From assembly GCA_000016765.1 (NCBI GenBank), contig CP000699.1, positions 1,178,001 to 1,242,000 of the forward strand: 64,000 bases of DNA, in the 5' to 3' direction. Numbering within the stretch: the first letter of the stretch is position 1; each line of letters starts with the position of its first letter. Below, one piece after another: positions 7,998-15,708 of the stretch. The position numbers were made by a program, and so were the translations under genes. Below the pieces are notes generated by a model. The model was given only the letters and a program-made list of their open reading frames with translations. It had not been told where the DNA came from and searched no databases. Source of the stretch: Rhizorhabdus wittichii RW1. GTDB taxonomy: Bacteria > Pseudomonadota > Alphaproteobacteria > Sphingomonadales > Sphingomonadaceae.

Positions 7998-9575
7998 TCA
8001 GGCGAAAAGTTCGGGCCGGTCGCGCAATATCTGATCGGCGGTGCGTTCCGCCACGGCGTGGACGGTGAAGGTCGGGTTGGCGCCGCCTTCGGTCGGGAAC
8101 AGGCCCGAGCCGGCGATGTAGAGATTGTCGATGCCGTGGACGCGGCCATGGCCGTCGGCGACCGAGGTCGCCGGGTCCCTGCCCATGATGGTGCCGCCGG
8201 CCAGATGCGCCGAGTTCATCTGGGTGTGCCAGATGTCGGTCGCACCGCCGGCCTTGAAGATCGCCTTGCCTTCGTCGCGCATCGCCGCCCAGAGCCGCTT
8301 CGCATCGTCGGAGAAGCCGTGGACCATCCGCGCGCGGCGCATGCCCCAGGCGTTGACCTCGCCGGTCAGCTCGACCCGGTTGTCGGAATCGGGTTCCTCT
8401 TCGCACATGCCGATCATGTTGGCGCCGTGGCGGACCGCCTGTCGCATGAAGGCGTCGAGCGCCGGGCCGTTCAGGTCCATGCGCGCGGCGGCCAGGCCGG
8501 CGAGGTCGTTGGGCTTGATCGAGGCCGCCACCAGCCATTGCCGGCTGCCGAAGGCGCCCGCCGTGCTGGTCTTGCCGTAATTCTCATGGCTGATCAGGTG
8601 CGCGCCGGTGACGCCGCGATGCGGTTCGGTCTCGTCGGGGAACAGGCCGAGGATCTGGATCAGGCCGTGCGTCATCACATAGCGGCCGACCATGTCATGG
8701 TCGTTGCCCACCCCGTGCGGATGGACCGCGCTGGCGGAATTGAGCAGCAGCGCCGGATTGCCGACGACCGAACCGGCGAGGACGACGAGCCGGGCGCGCT
8801 GGACCCGGCGCTCGCCCGACTTCAGGCGATATTCGACGCCGTCGATCCGCTTGCCGTCGGTGGCCAGGAGACGGGTGACGGGCGTCTCGGCATGGATCTT
8901 CGCCCCCGCCAGTTCGGCGCGGGGCAGGAAGATGGCAAGCGGGTTGGCGAGCGCCATGATCGGGCAGCCGGCGTCGCACCAGCCGTCATAGATGCAGGCC
9001 GGCCGGTTGCCGTAATCGACGCTGTTGATCGCCATCGGCGCGGGCGCGACCCGCTTGCCGGCGGCGGCGAAGGCGCGGGCGAGGACGGCGCCCTGCTTCA
9101 GCGGATCGAGCGGCGGCATCGGATAGGGATCGCCGGCCGGACGCCATGTCTCGGCCGCGGCATCGCCTGAAATCCCGACCTCCCGCTGAATGCGGTCATA
9201 ATAGGGTCGCAGGTCGTCATAGCCGATCGGCCAGTCGAGCCCGCGCCCATGATCGGTGCGCATGGTGAAGTCGGCCGGGTGCAGCCGGGGCCAGGTGCCA
9301 TAATGGTGAAGCGCGGCGCCGCCGAGCCCCCAGCCGGCGTTGAAGCCGAAGCCGATCGGCTCCTTGCCCGTCGTCGCGACCGGCGGCCCGCCCCAGCGCA
9401 GGCGGCGGCTCCAGATCTGCGAGCTGACCAGCGCGGAGGCATCCCAGGGCGGGCCCGCTTCGAAGACGGTCACCGATTTGCCCGCCTCGGCGAAGCGGGC
9501 GGCGAGCATGGCGCCGGCGGCGCCCGCGCCGACGATGGCGACGTCGACGATCGTGGAAGTGGAGGCTGCGGTCAC
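7998..9575 (-). CDS. GMC-family FAD-dependent oxidoreductase (gluconate/sorbose dehydrogenase-like large subunit)
   Basis: A 525-residue flavoprotein that would oxidise an alcohol or sugar. The dinucleotide-binding motif VAIVGAGAAGAMLAARFAEAG lies near the N-terminus. The C-terminal GMC signature ends in GLFPTEGGANPTFTVHAVAERTA, and the catalytic His region is HTQMNSAHLAGG. The GTG start at 9575 overlaps the TGA of the upstream small subunit (GTGA), so the two are coupled. It lacks its own signal peptide and is probably co-exported with the Tat-bearing partner, as known for three-subunit gluconate 2-dehydrogenases. The cytochrome c subunit of those enzymes is not seen next to it. A TonB receptor gene follows downstream. 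Confidence 0.88.
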   Translation of the reverse strand: MTAASTSTIVDVAIVGAGAAGAMLAARFAEAGKSVTVFEAGPPWDASALVSSQIWSRRLRWGGPPVATTGKEPIGFGFNAGWGLGGAALHHYGTWPRLHPADFTMRTDHGRGLDWPIGYDDLRPYYDRIQREVGISGDAAAETWRPAGDPYPMPPLDPLKQGAVLARAFAAAGKRVAPAPMAINSVDYGNRPACIYDGWCDAGCPIMALANPLAIFLPRAELAGAKIHAETPVTRLLATDGKRIDGVEYRLKSGERRVQRARLVVLAGSVVGNPALLLNSASAVHPHGVGNDHDMVGRYVMTHGLIQILGLFPDETEPHRGVTGAHLISHENYGKTSTAGAFGSRQWLVAASIKPNDLAGLAAARMDLNGPALDAFMRQAVRHGANMIGMCEEEPDSDNRVELTGEVNAWGMRRARMVHGFSDDAKRLWAAMRDEGKAIFKAGGATDIWHTQMNSAHLAGGTIMGRDPATSVADGHGRVHGIDNLYIAGSGLFPTEGGANPTFTVHAVAERTADQILRDRPELFA

Positions 9576-10117
9576 CAGGCGGTCTCCGGATCGATATGGC
9601 CGAGATAATCGACGCCGAGCCGTTCGAAGCCCGCCTTGGTTCCATAAGCGACGTCGACCGCATCGAGGCGCATGGCGAACAGGAAGAAGCCGCCCGGCGG
9701 CCCCTGCCATCCGGTTGGATCGGGGCCCAGCAGCGCGGCCAGGATCGCGGTCCATCGCGGATCGCCCGAGGGCGGTGGAACCGTGCCGTGGAGCCGGGCG
9801 AGCGAAGCCAGCGCGGGTCGGTAGAAATCGAGATAGGGCGGTGCGACGTCGAGATAGCGCAGCGCCAGCAGGCTTTCGGCCGGGGGGACCGAGAGATGAT
9901 GGTCGAGATAAGGAACCAGCCCCGCTTCGCGCGCGGGCGGCGCGATCGCCTCGCCCAGCCCCGCGACCCAGGCCGCTTCGGTTGGAGTCAGCGTGCGGAG
10001 GGTTGCGCCCCTGGCCTGCGCCTGGGCGGCGCTCATCCAGGACAGCGAACCGCCCACGCTCGCCAGCACGAGCCCTACGGCCGATCGGCCAAAAATGTCC
10101 CTACGGGTGATCGCCAA
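9572..10117 (-). CDS. gluconate 2-dehydrogenase subunit 3-like protein, Tat-exported
   Basis: A 181-residue small subunit of the GMC dehydrogenase encoded next to it. The start is read as a TTG at 10117, five bases after a perfect AGGAGG; the frame is open ten codons further but has no better signal. From this start the protein begins with a twin-arginine leader (TRRDIFGRSAV, hydrophobic stretch, then AQAQA). The mature part has the subunit-3 pattern TLTPTEAAWVAGLGEAIAPP. The family stabilises and carries the flavoprotein to the periplasm. The 4-bp stop/start overlap with the GMC gene supports a stoichiometric complex. Confidence 0.8.
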   Translation of the reverse strand: MAITRRDIFGRSAVGLVLASVGGSLSWMSAAQAQARGATLRTLTPTEAAWVAGLGEAIAPPAREAGLVPYLDHHLSVPPAESLLALRYLDVAPPYLDFYRPALASLARLHGTVPPPSGDPRWTAILAALLGPDPTGWQGPPGGFFLFAMRLDAVDVAYGTKAGFERLGVDYLGHIDPETAW

Positions 10118-10258
10118 CCAAGCCTCCTGTTGCGAAATGCCAGCCAAGGACCGAGAGCCCGGACCAAGGATGGCATTTCGCGAAGCACAGAACCATATCC
10201 TGGGCGCAGTTATCAGCCCGTGACGGCTAGACTTTGAATAGAGCCCGATTCACGTCAT

Positions 10259-10302
10259 CGGCGGAAGCGCGAAGCGCTTCCACCTCAGACGATCAGGCTC
10301 TA
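10259..10302 (-). repeat. dispersed palindromic element, copy A (also terminator-like)
   Basis: A 44-bp element that matches, in reverse complement, a second copy at 15448-15491 with a few substitutions. Its core is a perfect 8-bp stem (10263-10270 with 10274-10281) with a 3-nt loop. It overlaps the stop codon of the TonB receptor gene ending at 10300, so it could act as that gene's terminator or as a REP-type mRNA stabiliser. Both copies keep the same flanking arm outside the stem, which argues for a repeat family rather than two independent terminators. Confidence 0.65.
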
Positions 10303-12834
10303 GAACTTCGCCGACAGTTCGAGACCGAATTGCTGCCGGGTGCCCGGCGAGACGAAGGAACCGCCGAGCTCGGGCGCGGGCACGACCTCGTTGATCCATT
10401 TCTTGTCGGTCAGATTGTTGGCGAAGGCCGTCAACGACCAATGATCGGTGGCGATCCCCGCGCGCAGGTTGACGATACCGAAAGCGTCGCGCCGGCTCCT
10501 GGAGAAATCGGCCACCCCGTTGAGCGAGGGCCGGGTCTGGGCCTGCACCGAATGGAACCAGGTCGGCCCGGTGAGGCGGTAGTCGACCCGGCCGATGGCG
10601 CGCAGGCCGCCGCTCACCGGCATGTCGAGCTGGCTGCCGAGGTTCAGCGTATAGTCCGACGCATAGGGCACCTTGTTTCCGACGGTGTCGGGCCGCGAGC
10701 TGTTCTTGCGGATCTTGCTGTCGGTGACGTTGCCCGATCCGAACAGCGTCCAGCCGCGCACCGGCCGGATGCTCACCGAAAGCTCGCCGCCGTAGAGCCG
10801 CGCCTTGTCGATGTTGGACACGACCCGCAGCAGACCGAAGGAACCGACATAGAATTCGAAGAACTGCATGTCCTTGATGTCGGTATAGTAAAGCGCGCCT
10901 TCGATGCTGAGCCTGCCGCCCATCAGCGCCGACTTGAAGCCGGCCTCGAACGCGCTCGACACCTCCTTCTTGTAATCGTCGCGGACGGTGATGTTCGCGT
11001 TGAGCGGCGGCCCGTTGAAGGTGTTCACGATCGCGGCGCTGCCGCCGCTGTTGAACCCGCCCGATTTGAAGCCGATGCCCCAGTTGCCGAACAGGGTCAG
11101 CTGCTCGGACGGCTTGTAGGTCAGGCTGAGCTTGGGCTCGACCTGTTCGAACGCCTTGGATCGCGGCGGCAGGACGCCGCTGGGGTTGTAGACGGGGTCG
11201 AGGCCGGGATTGAGATAATAGCCGCCCTGCCCATTGCCCTGCGGATTGACGAAAAGGGTGCGGACGTCGGTCGGGATCTGGTTGCGGACGGCGCGCTCCT
11301 CACGGTCGTAGCGCAGCGCCAGCGATGCGGTGAAGCTGTCGGAGAACTTGTTCTGCACCGATCCGAACATCGCGTAGACGTTGGTCTTGAACTTGTCGTC
11401 GCTCAGCGCCTCGGTCCGGCTGCGCGGATCGAGGGTGAAGCATTGGCGGATCGCCCCCTGGCCGGTGTCGGTGGCCAGGTTCACGCAGATGTGGCGATCG
11501 ATGTGCAGATAATAGCCGCCGGCCAGCCAGGACAGGTCGCTGCCCGGCAGCGAGGCGATCCGGAACTCCGCGCTGAAGTCGGTCTGGTTGCGCTTGTTGA
11601 ACTGATAGCCGTCGCAGGTCGTCGGCGAATAGGGCGCGAAGAAGGAGGTTTCCGGGGTGCCGCCGATGAAGGTCGGCGCCGGCGTCGGGAACCCGGCGAG
11701 CGCGGCGGTGGTCGCGCGGCACTGCGCCTGCGGGAAGAAATAGCCGTTGGAGCCGGACGTGCCTTCGCCGGTATAGCTGTTGGCGATGTCGCTATAGGCG
11801 GCCCAGGCCTGGAGGCTCGCCCAGTCCATGTCATGGGTGAGCTTGACCGAGACTTCCTTGGTGATCTGCACCTGACGCGACTTCAGGTTGCCCTGGAAGG
11901 CATTGGTGAAGTCATAGTCGTTGACGTCGAGATAGGCGGCCGGCCCGACGAAGGGGACGAGCCCCGGGATCGCATAGGCCGCGCCGAAGACGACGGTGCC
12001 GCCGGCGACCCGGCCATATTTGCCCTTGATGTCGACCGAGGTGCGGTCGCCGAGATCGGCGGTCAGCCGGGCATTGACGTTCCAGCGCAGGAAATTGTCG
12101 ACCGAGTGACGGCTGAAGCCGGGCACGTCGACGCCGGGCGTGACCGACAGGATCGCGGCCTTGTAGGCATCGAAAGCCGGCGTCCCCTGGAAGACGTTCT
12201 TGTAGAAGCCGTTGCCCTTTTCATAGTCGCCCGACACGAGCAGGCCGACGCCGGCGCCGAGCGGGCCGGACAGATAGCCCGCCGCGCGCTTGTGATCATA
12301 TTCGGCGTAGCTGACGGTCGCCTGCCCCTCGAGCCGGTCGCCCGGCTTGCGGGTCGACAGGATCACCGCGCCCGCCGCCGCGTTGCGGCCGTAGATCGCG
12401 CCCTGCGGCCCCTTGAGCACCTCGATCTGGCTGAGCGTGCCGGCATTCTGGTTGAGCGCCGCGGTGTTGGTCTTGAGGATGCCGTCGACGATGAGCGCGA
12501 CGTTGCTTTCGGCGTCGCGGGTGCCGTTCAGGCCGCGTACGCTGATCTGCACGTCGCCCGCCTCGACATTGCCGGTGACGATCGTGACGCCGGGCACCAG
12601 CTGGACGAAGTCGGTGGCGACGGTGACACCCGAGGCGCGGATCGCGCTTTCGGTCAGGACGCTGATGGTGGCCGGAACGTCGCGGACCTTTTCCTCGACG
12701 CGGCGGGCGGTGACGAGAATCTCGCCGTCGTCGGCGACGGGCGTCGCCGCGGCCTCGGCGAATGCGGGCGCCGCCATCCCCCACATCAGCGGCGAAAGAC
12801 AAAGCGAGGCGAGCAGCCTCCTGCGTGCGGTCAT
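10300..12834 (-). CDS. TonB-dependent outer-membrane receptor
   Basis: An 844-residue receptor with a signal peptide ending near APAFAEAAA, a TonB-box-like DGEILVTARRVEEKVRD, a plug with IEVLKGPQGAIYGRNAAAG, and a long barrel ending in Phe (LELSAKF). It lies 36 bp after the EthD gene and is probably the third gene of the Rieske-EthD-receptor operon, suggesting import of the aromatic substrate that the Rieske enzyme attacks. AGGGA precedes the ATG at 12834. No STN domain is present. Confidence 0.93.
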   Translation of the reverse strand: MTARRRLLASLCLSPLMWGMAAPAFAEAAATPVADDGEILVTARRVEEKVRDVPATISVLTESAIRASGVTVATDFVQLVPGVTIVTGNVEAGDVQISVRGLNGTRDAESNVALIVDGILKTNTAALNQNAGTLSQIEVLKGPQGAIYGRNAAAGAVILSTRKPGDRLEGQATVSYAEYDHKRAAGYLSGPLGAGVGLLVSGDYEKGNGFYKNVFQGTPAFDAYKAAILSVTPGVDVPGFSRHSVDNFLRWNVNARLTADLGDRTSVDIKGKYGRVAGGTVVFGAAYAIPGLVPFVGPAAYLDVNDYDFTNAFQGNLKSRQVQITKEVSVKLTHDMDWASLQAWAAYSDIANSYTGEGTSGSNGYFFPQAQCRATTAALAGFPTPAPTFIGGTPETSFFAPYSPTTCDGYQFNKRNQTDFSAEFRIASLPGSDLSWLAGGYYLHIDRHICVNLATDTGQGAIRQCFTLDPRSRTEALSDDKFKTNVYAMFGSVQNKFSDSFTASLALRYDREERAVRNQIPTDVRTLFVNPQGNGQGGYYLNPGLDPVYNPSGVLPPRSKAFEQVEPKLSLTYKPSEQLTLFGNWGIGFKSGGFNSGGSAAIVNTFNGPPLNANITVRDDYKKEVSSAFEAGFKSALMGGRLSIEGALYYTDIKDMQFFEFYVGSFGLLRVVSNIDKARLYGGELSVSIRPVRGWTLFGSGNVTDSKIRKNSSRPDTVGNKVPYASDYTLNLGSQLDMPVSGGLRAIGRVDYRLTGPTWFHSVQAQTRPSLNGVADFSRSRRDAFGIVNLRAGIATDHWSLTAFANNLTDKKWINEVVPAPELGGSFVSPGTRQQFGLELSAKF

Positions 12835-12870
12835 GTCTTCTACTCCCTGTTCTTGGTTTTTAGGTTGTTT

Positions 12871-13263
12871 TCAGTGGGCCTCCCCCGCGTGGAAGCGCTC
12901 GATCATCGCATCGATGTCGGTCACTTCCTTCACTTCCGAGACGAGGATGGCGGGCGGGCCGGCCGTGTAGTTGGGGAAGTCCGCCGAGAGCCGCCGGGCG
13001 GCCTCCTCGAATTCGAACAGCGTCGCGAAACGCTCGACGCTCTCGCGATCGTCGAACATCACCGCCGCGATGGCGGCGTGCGGCGCGCTGTCGGGCCGGA
13101 GATCGCCGCCCTGGCCGGGGCCGAACAACAGGATCTTGCGCGGTCGGATGCCGAGATGCTTGTCGGTCAGGCCGAGCCCGAGCGGCAGGTGGACGTCCTT
13201 CCAGTGCGCGGCGTCGAAACTGTGTCCCGGCGCGGCCGGATAGAGAAAGGCCAGCATGTACAT
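12871..13263 (-). CDS. EthD-like dimeric alpha/beta-barrel protein
   Basis: A 130-residue protein with the EthD pattern: an opening strand (MYMLAFLYPAAPGH), the conserved FDAAHWKDVHLPL region, and a repeat of the fold ending in FEFEEAARRLSADFPNYTAGPP. EthD proteins accompany oxygenase systems and probably help turn over or protect the substrate; the biochemical role is poorly known. The start lies 2 bp after the Rieske gene stop, so the two are coupled. An open frame continues upstream through the Rieske gene, but that part is a shadow. Confidence 0.75.
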   Translation of the reverse strand: MYMLAFLYPAAPGHSFDAAHWKDVHLPLGLGLTDKHLGIRPRKILLFGPGQGGDLRPDSAPHAAIAAVMFDDRESVERFATLFEFEEAARRLSADFPNYTAGPPAILVSEVKEVTDIDAMIERFHAGEAH

Positions 13264-13265
13264 GG

Positions 13266-14345
13266 TCACGCCTCCTGCTCGGCGGCGAGCAGCCGGCCGA
13301 GGATGCGGCGCCCCTCGAGCTGTAGCCGGTCGCCGGCGAAGGAAATGGGATCGGTGTCGAGCAGGTCGCGGGTGCCGAGCACCGCCTGCTGCCCCTCCAG
13401 GATCGGCTTGTCCTGATGGAAGACGAAGTTCGCCGCGTCGATGAACATCGCGTCCATCGACGGATCGCCATAGTTGCGGATCGAGCGGTAGAAATAATGC
13501 GAGCTGGTCTCGCTTTCGGGCACCGCGGCGTGGAGATTGTAGATCTCCACCGGCGCGGCATCGGGTTCGTCCGCCGGCCGCACGCTGATATGGAAGCTGG
13601 TGTAGATCGGCGCCCACCAGATCACCTCCATGCGGAAGTCCACGGGCTCGTTCCATTCGGCGACGCCCCGGCTCTGCGCGACCATCGACCGCCATAGCGG
13701 CCCGCCCTCCAGCCCGAGCCGCGCGGCATGGGTGCGGAAGCGGATCGATCGATCGCCGATCTCGAAGGTCATGCCCTGGTCGACGAATTGGGCGCCGGGA
13801 CGGGCGTTGCGATAATATTGGACCTCGACCCCGCCGAAGCTTTCGGGGTGAACGAACTCGGCATGGGTGATGTCGAAGAGATTGTCGTTGATCAGGCGAT
13901 AGTCGCTCCTGATCGACTCGATATGGCCATAGCCACCGATCCAGGCCGGATCGCCGCTGACCCAGAAACCTTCGGGAATGCTGCTTTCGTCGGCGGCGCC
14001 CGCCGGATCGCCCATCCAGATCCAGATATAGCCGTGCCGTTCGACCACCGGATAGGTGCGCACCCGCGCGCGGGGCGGCACCGCCTTCTGCCCCGGTACC
14101 CGCACACAGATGCCGTCCGCGCCGAACTCGGCGCCATGATAGGCGCAGCGTATGCCGTCGCCCACCACCGTGCCGAGCGACAGCGGCGCCAGCCGGTGCG
14201 GGCAGAAATCGTCGAGCCCGACGAGCACGCCCGAAGCGCCGCGATAGACCGCGACCCTGCGGCCGAGCAGCGTACGGGCAACGATCCCGCCGCCGGCGAC
14301 TTCGTCCGGCTCGGCAACGATGTACCAGGCATTGAACAGAAACAT
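13266..14345 (-). CDS. Rieske non-heme iron oxygenase, VanA-like (aromatic O-demethylase/hydroxylase)
   Basis: A 359-residue oxygenase. The Rieske 2Fe-2S ligands are Cys48 and His50 (FCPHRLAPLSLG) and Cys67 and His70 (CAYHG). The mononuclear iron site is NDNLFDITHAEFVH with His161 and His166. The N-terminus MFLFNAWYIVAEPDEV is typical of vanillate O-demethylase oxygenase (VanA) relatives. GGGAGG precedes the ATG at 14345, preferred to an in-frame ATG five codons upstream. No ferredoxin reductase (VanB) gene is adjacent, so the electron donor must come from elsewhere. The substrate (vanillate, syringate or another methoxy or carboxylated aromatic) is not defined. It is divergent from a LysR gene and probably controlled by it. 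Confidence 0.88.
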   Translation of the reverse strand: MFLFNAWYIVAEPDEVAGGGIVARTLLGRRVAVYRGASGVLVGLDDFCPHRLAPLSLGTVVGDGIRCAYHGAEFGADGICVRVPGQKAVPPRARVRTYPVVERHGYIWIWMGDPAGAADESSIPEGFWVSGDPAWIGGYGHIESIRSDYRLINDNLFDITHAEFVHPESFGGVEVQYYRNARPGAQFVDQGMTFEIGDRSIRFRTHAARLGLEGGPLWRSMVAQSRGVAEWNEPVDFRMEVIWWAPIYTSFHISVRPADEPDAAPVEIYNLHAAVPESETSSHYFYRSIRNYGDPSMDAMFIDAANFVFHQDKPILEGQQAVLGTRDLLDTDPISFAGDRLQLEGRRILGRLLAAEQEA

Positions 14346-14407
14346 CGAGCCTCCCGCCATTTTGGGAGCCGGGTCTTTCCACCCCGACTGTCGAGGCCGA
14401 TTGTATT

Positions 14408-14468
14408 TGTTGCGCCAACCAAGCTTTAGTAGGCTCGCTCACAAAATACTGTTGCGGGGGACGCAACA
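14408..14468 (+). promoter_or_regulatory. candidate LysR operator: TGTTGCG half-sites and palindrome
   Basis: Between the Rieske gene and the divergent LysR gene the heptamer TGTTGCG occurs at 14408-14414 and again at 14450-14456. The second copy is followed after 5 bp by its exact inverse CGCAACA at 14462-14468. The 19-bp palindrome ends at the base before the LysR start codon. A site placed this way would let the protein bind over its own ribosome-binding region or promoter while the distal half-site serves the divergent operon. Binding is inferred from symmetry and position only. Confidence 0.55.
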
Positions 14469-15410
14469 ATGCGACGTTGGGAAACCTATGAAGCCTTCAT
14501 CGCCGTGGTCGAGTGCGGCAGCTTCACCGCGGCGGCCGAAAGACTCCGATTGTCGAAGTCGGCGATCAGCCGATCGGTCAGCTCGCTCGAGGCCCGGCTG
14601 GGCAGCCAGCTCCTCTTCCGCACCACGCGCCGGCTGGCGCCGACCGACCTGGGCCGATCGGTCTATCGCCGCTGCGTCGAGCTGTTCGACATGCTGGCCG
14701 AGATCGACGCCGAGGCGATGGAGCATGACGCGTCGCTGCGCGGCAAGCTGCGCATCGTCGCGTCGGACAGCTTCGGCGAATGCTATATCGCGCCGCTGGC
14801 CGCGGAGATGATGCGGCTGCACGAGCAACTGGAGATCGAGTTCCTCGTCACCGACCGGACGATCGACATCGTCGCCGACGGCTATGACATGGCGATCCGC
14901 TACAATGCGCAGGTCGATTCCAGCCTGAAGGTGCAGAAGCTGTACGAGCTGCCGCACATCTGCGCCGCCTCCCCGGAGTATCTGCTGCGCGCGGGCACGC
15001 CTTTCACCCTCGCGGACCTGACGCGGCACAACTGCCTGGTGTCGACCTTCGAGGCCTGCCACGCCTGGCGCTTCGGAATGGGCCGGACGCAGAAGACGCC
15101 CAATCTGTCCGGCAACTGGTGCAGCAACAACGGCCCGGCCCTGCTGACCGCCGCGCTGAACGGCATCGGGATCGTGTGGCTGCCCGAACTCTATCTGCGG
15201 CCCTATATAAAGGCCGGCGCGCTGATCGAGTTGCTGGGCGAGCATCGTTCGGACCCGATGCCGGTATGGGCGGTCTATCCGGCCCGGCGACAGGCGGCGA
15301 AGGTCCGCGCCTTCATCGACTATGTGAAGTCCCGGCTGCCGGCGGCGGAAGGCATGACCCCGGAACCGCACCTCGCCGGGATCGTGCGTCCGCCCGTATT
15401 GGTGGCCTGA
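14469..15410 (+). CDS. LysR-family transcriptional regulator
   Basis: A 313-residue regulator. An N-terminal winged helix-turn-helix (FIAVVECGSFTAAAERLRLSKSAISRSVSSLE, about residues 10-41) is followed by the linker helix and a periplasmic-binding-protein-like effector domain (about 90-300), of the CrgA/DmlR type. It is divergent from the Rieske-EthD-TonB operon with about 120 bp between, the classical layout for a LysR regulator and its target. The palindrome touching its ATG suggests autoregulation. It is the last chromosomal gene before the left island repeat at 15513. Confidence 0.92.
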   Translation: MRRWETYEAFIAVVECGSFTAAAERLRLSKSAISRSVSSLEARLGSQLLFRTTRRLAPTDLGRSVYRRCVELFDMLAEIDAEAMEHDASLRGKLRIVASDSFGECYIAPLAAEMMRLHEQLEIEFLVTDRTIDIVADGYDMAIRYNAQVDSSLKVQKLYELPHICAASPEYLLRAGTPFTLADLTRHNCLVSTFEACHAWRFGMGRTQKTPNLSGNWCSNNGPALLTAALNGIGIVWLPELYLRPYIKAGALIELLGEHRSDPMPVWAVYPARRQAAKVRAFIDYVKSRLPAAEGMTPEPHLAGIVRPPVLVA

Positions 15411-15447
15411 CCGGCATCCGGCGGTCGAGCGATGCGGTTGCGCCTGC

Positions 15448-15491
15448 TAGAACCTGATCGCTCGAGGTGGAAGCGCTTTGCGCTCCCGCCG
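15448..15491 (+). repeat. dispersed palindromic element, copy B
   Basis: Matches copy A (10259-10302) in inverted orientation, sharing the outer arm CTGATCG and the core GAGGTGGAAGCGCTT. The stem (from 15469 to 15487) has one mismatch compared with the perfect stem of copy A. It lies 38 bp after the LysR stop and could serve as its terminator. Two copies in 5 kb suggest a genome-wide REP-like family. Confidence 0.6.
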
Positions 15492-15512
15492 GAGCAAGTT
15501 CACCCAGTCACT

Positions 15513-15557
15513 GAAAAATGGTGCTGCCGGTGAGGATTGAACTCACGACCTCAGCCT
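15513..15557 (-). repeat. attachment-site repeat (left): displaced 3' fragment of tRNA-Thr
   Basis: A 45-bp sequence identical to 38979-39023. It corresponds, on the minus strand, to the last 39 bases of the tRNA-Thr gene (end of the anticodon stem, variable loop, T-arm, acceptor strand, CCA) plus six bases beyond. The 5' half of the tRNA is missing here, so this copy cannot make a tRNA. Such a displaced 3' end marks the far boundary of an element integrated into a tRNA gene. Confidence 0.9.
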
Positions 15558-15708
15558 CTTCTAGGCTCAGGCCGGTCGCCAGATTAATCCGGCCTTGCTA
15601 CCTTCGATGCGATCAGAACGTGTTGCCGGGTAACCGGAGGGTAATTTTTCGTTTCGGCCTGTCGCATTTTTGGCCGCTTGCCGCCTGACATGGATCTCGA
15701 TGATCGAC
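15558..15708. other. island left end: no supported gene
   Basis: This stretch joins the left repeat to the reverse transcriptase. A minus-strand frame stays open from inside the transcriptase gene to a stop at 15567, but the peptide has no family resemblance known to me. It is the position where an integrase tail would be expected. I see only the TTACCC-type double motif near 15640-15657. Confidence 0.4.

Noticed and set aside
10234-13416. A plus-strand open frame of over 1000 codons opposite the TonB receptor and Rieske genes
   Set aside because: It is the complement of clear, well-conserved minus-strand genes in GC-rich DNA. The peptide is rich in Arg/Ala/Gly/Asp with no family signature and no ribosome site.
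13266-14345. Naming the Rieske enzyme vanA
   Set aside because: The motifs fit VanA relatives, but no vanB reductase is adjacent and many related demethylases and hydroxylases share these motifs, so the symbol would be too precise.
1-15410. Including the first 15 kb in the island
   Set aside because: The repeat boundary at 15513 excludes it, and the dispersed palindrome and promoter layout there look native.
15513-15557. A second functional tRNA-Thr gene
   Set aside because: Only the 3' 39 bases are present; acceptor 5' strand, D-arm and anticodon are missing.
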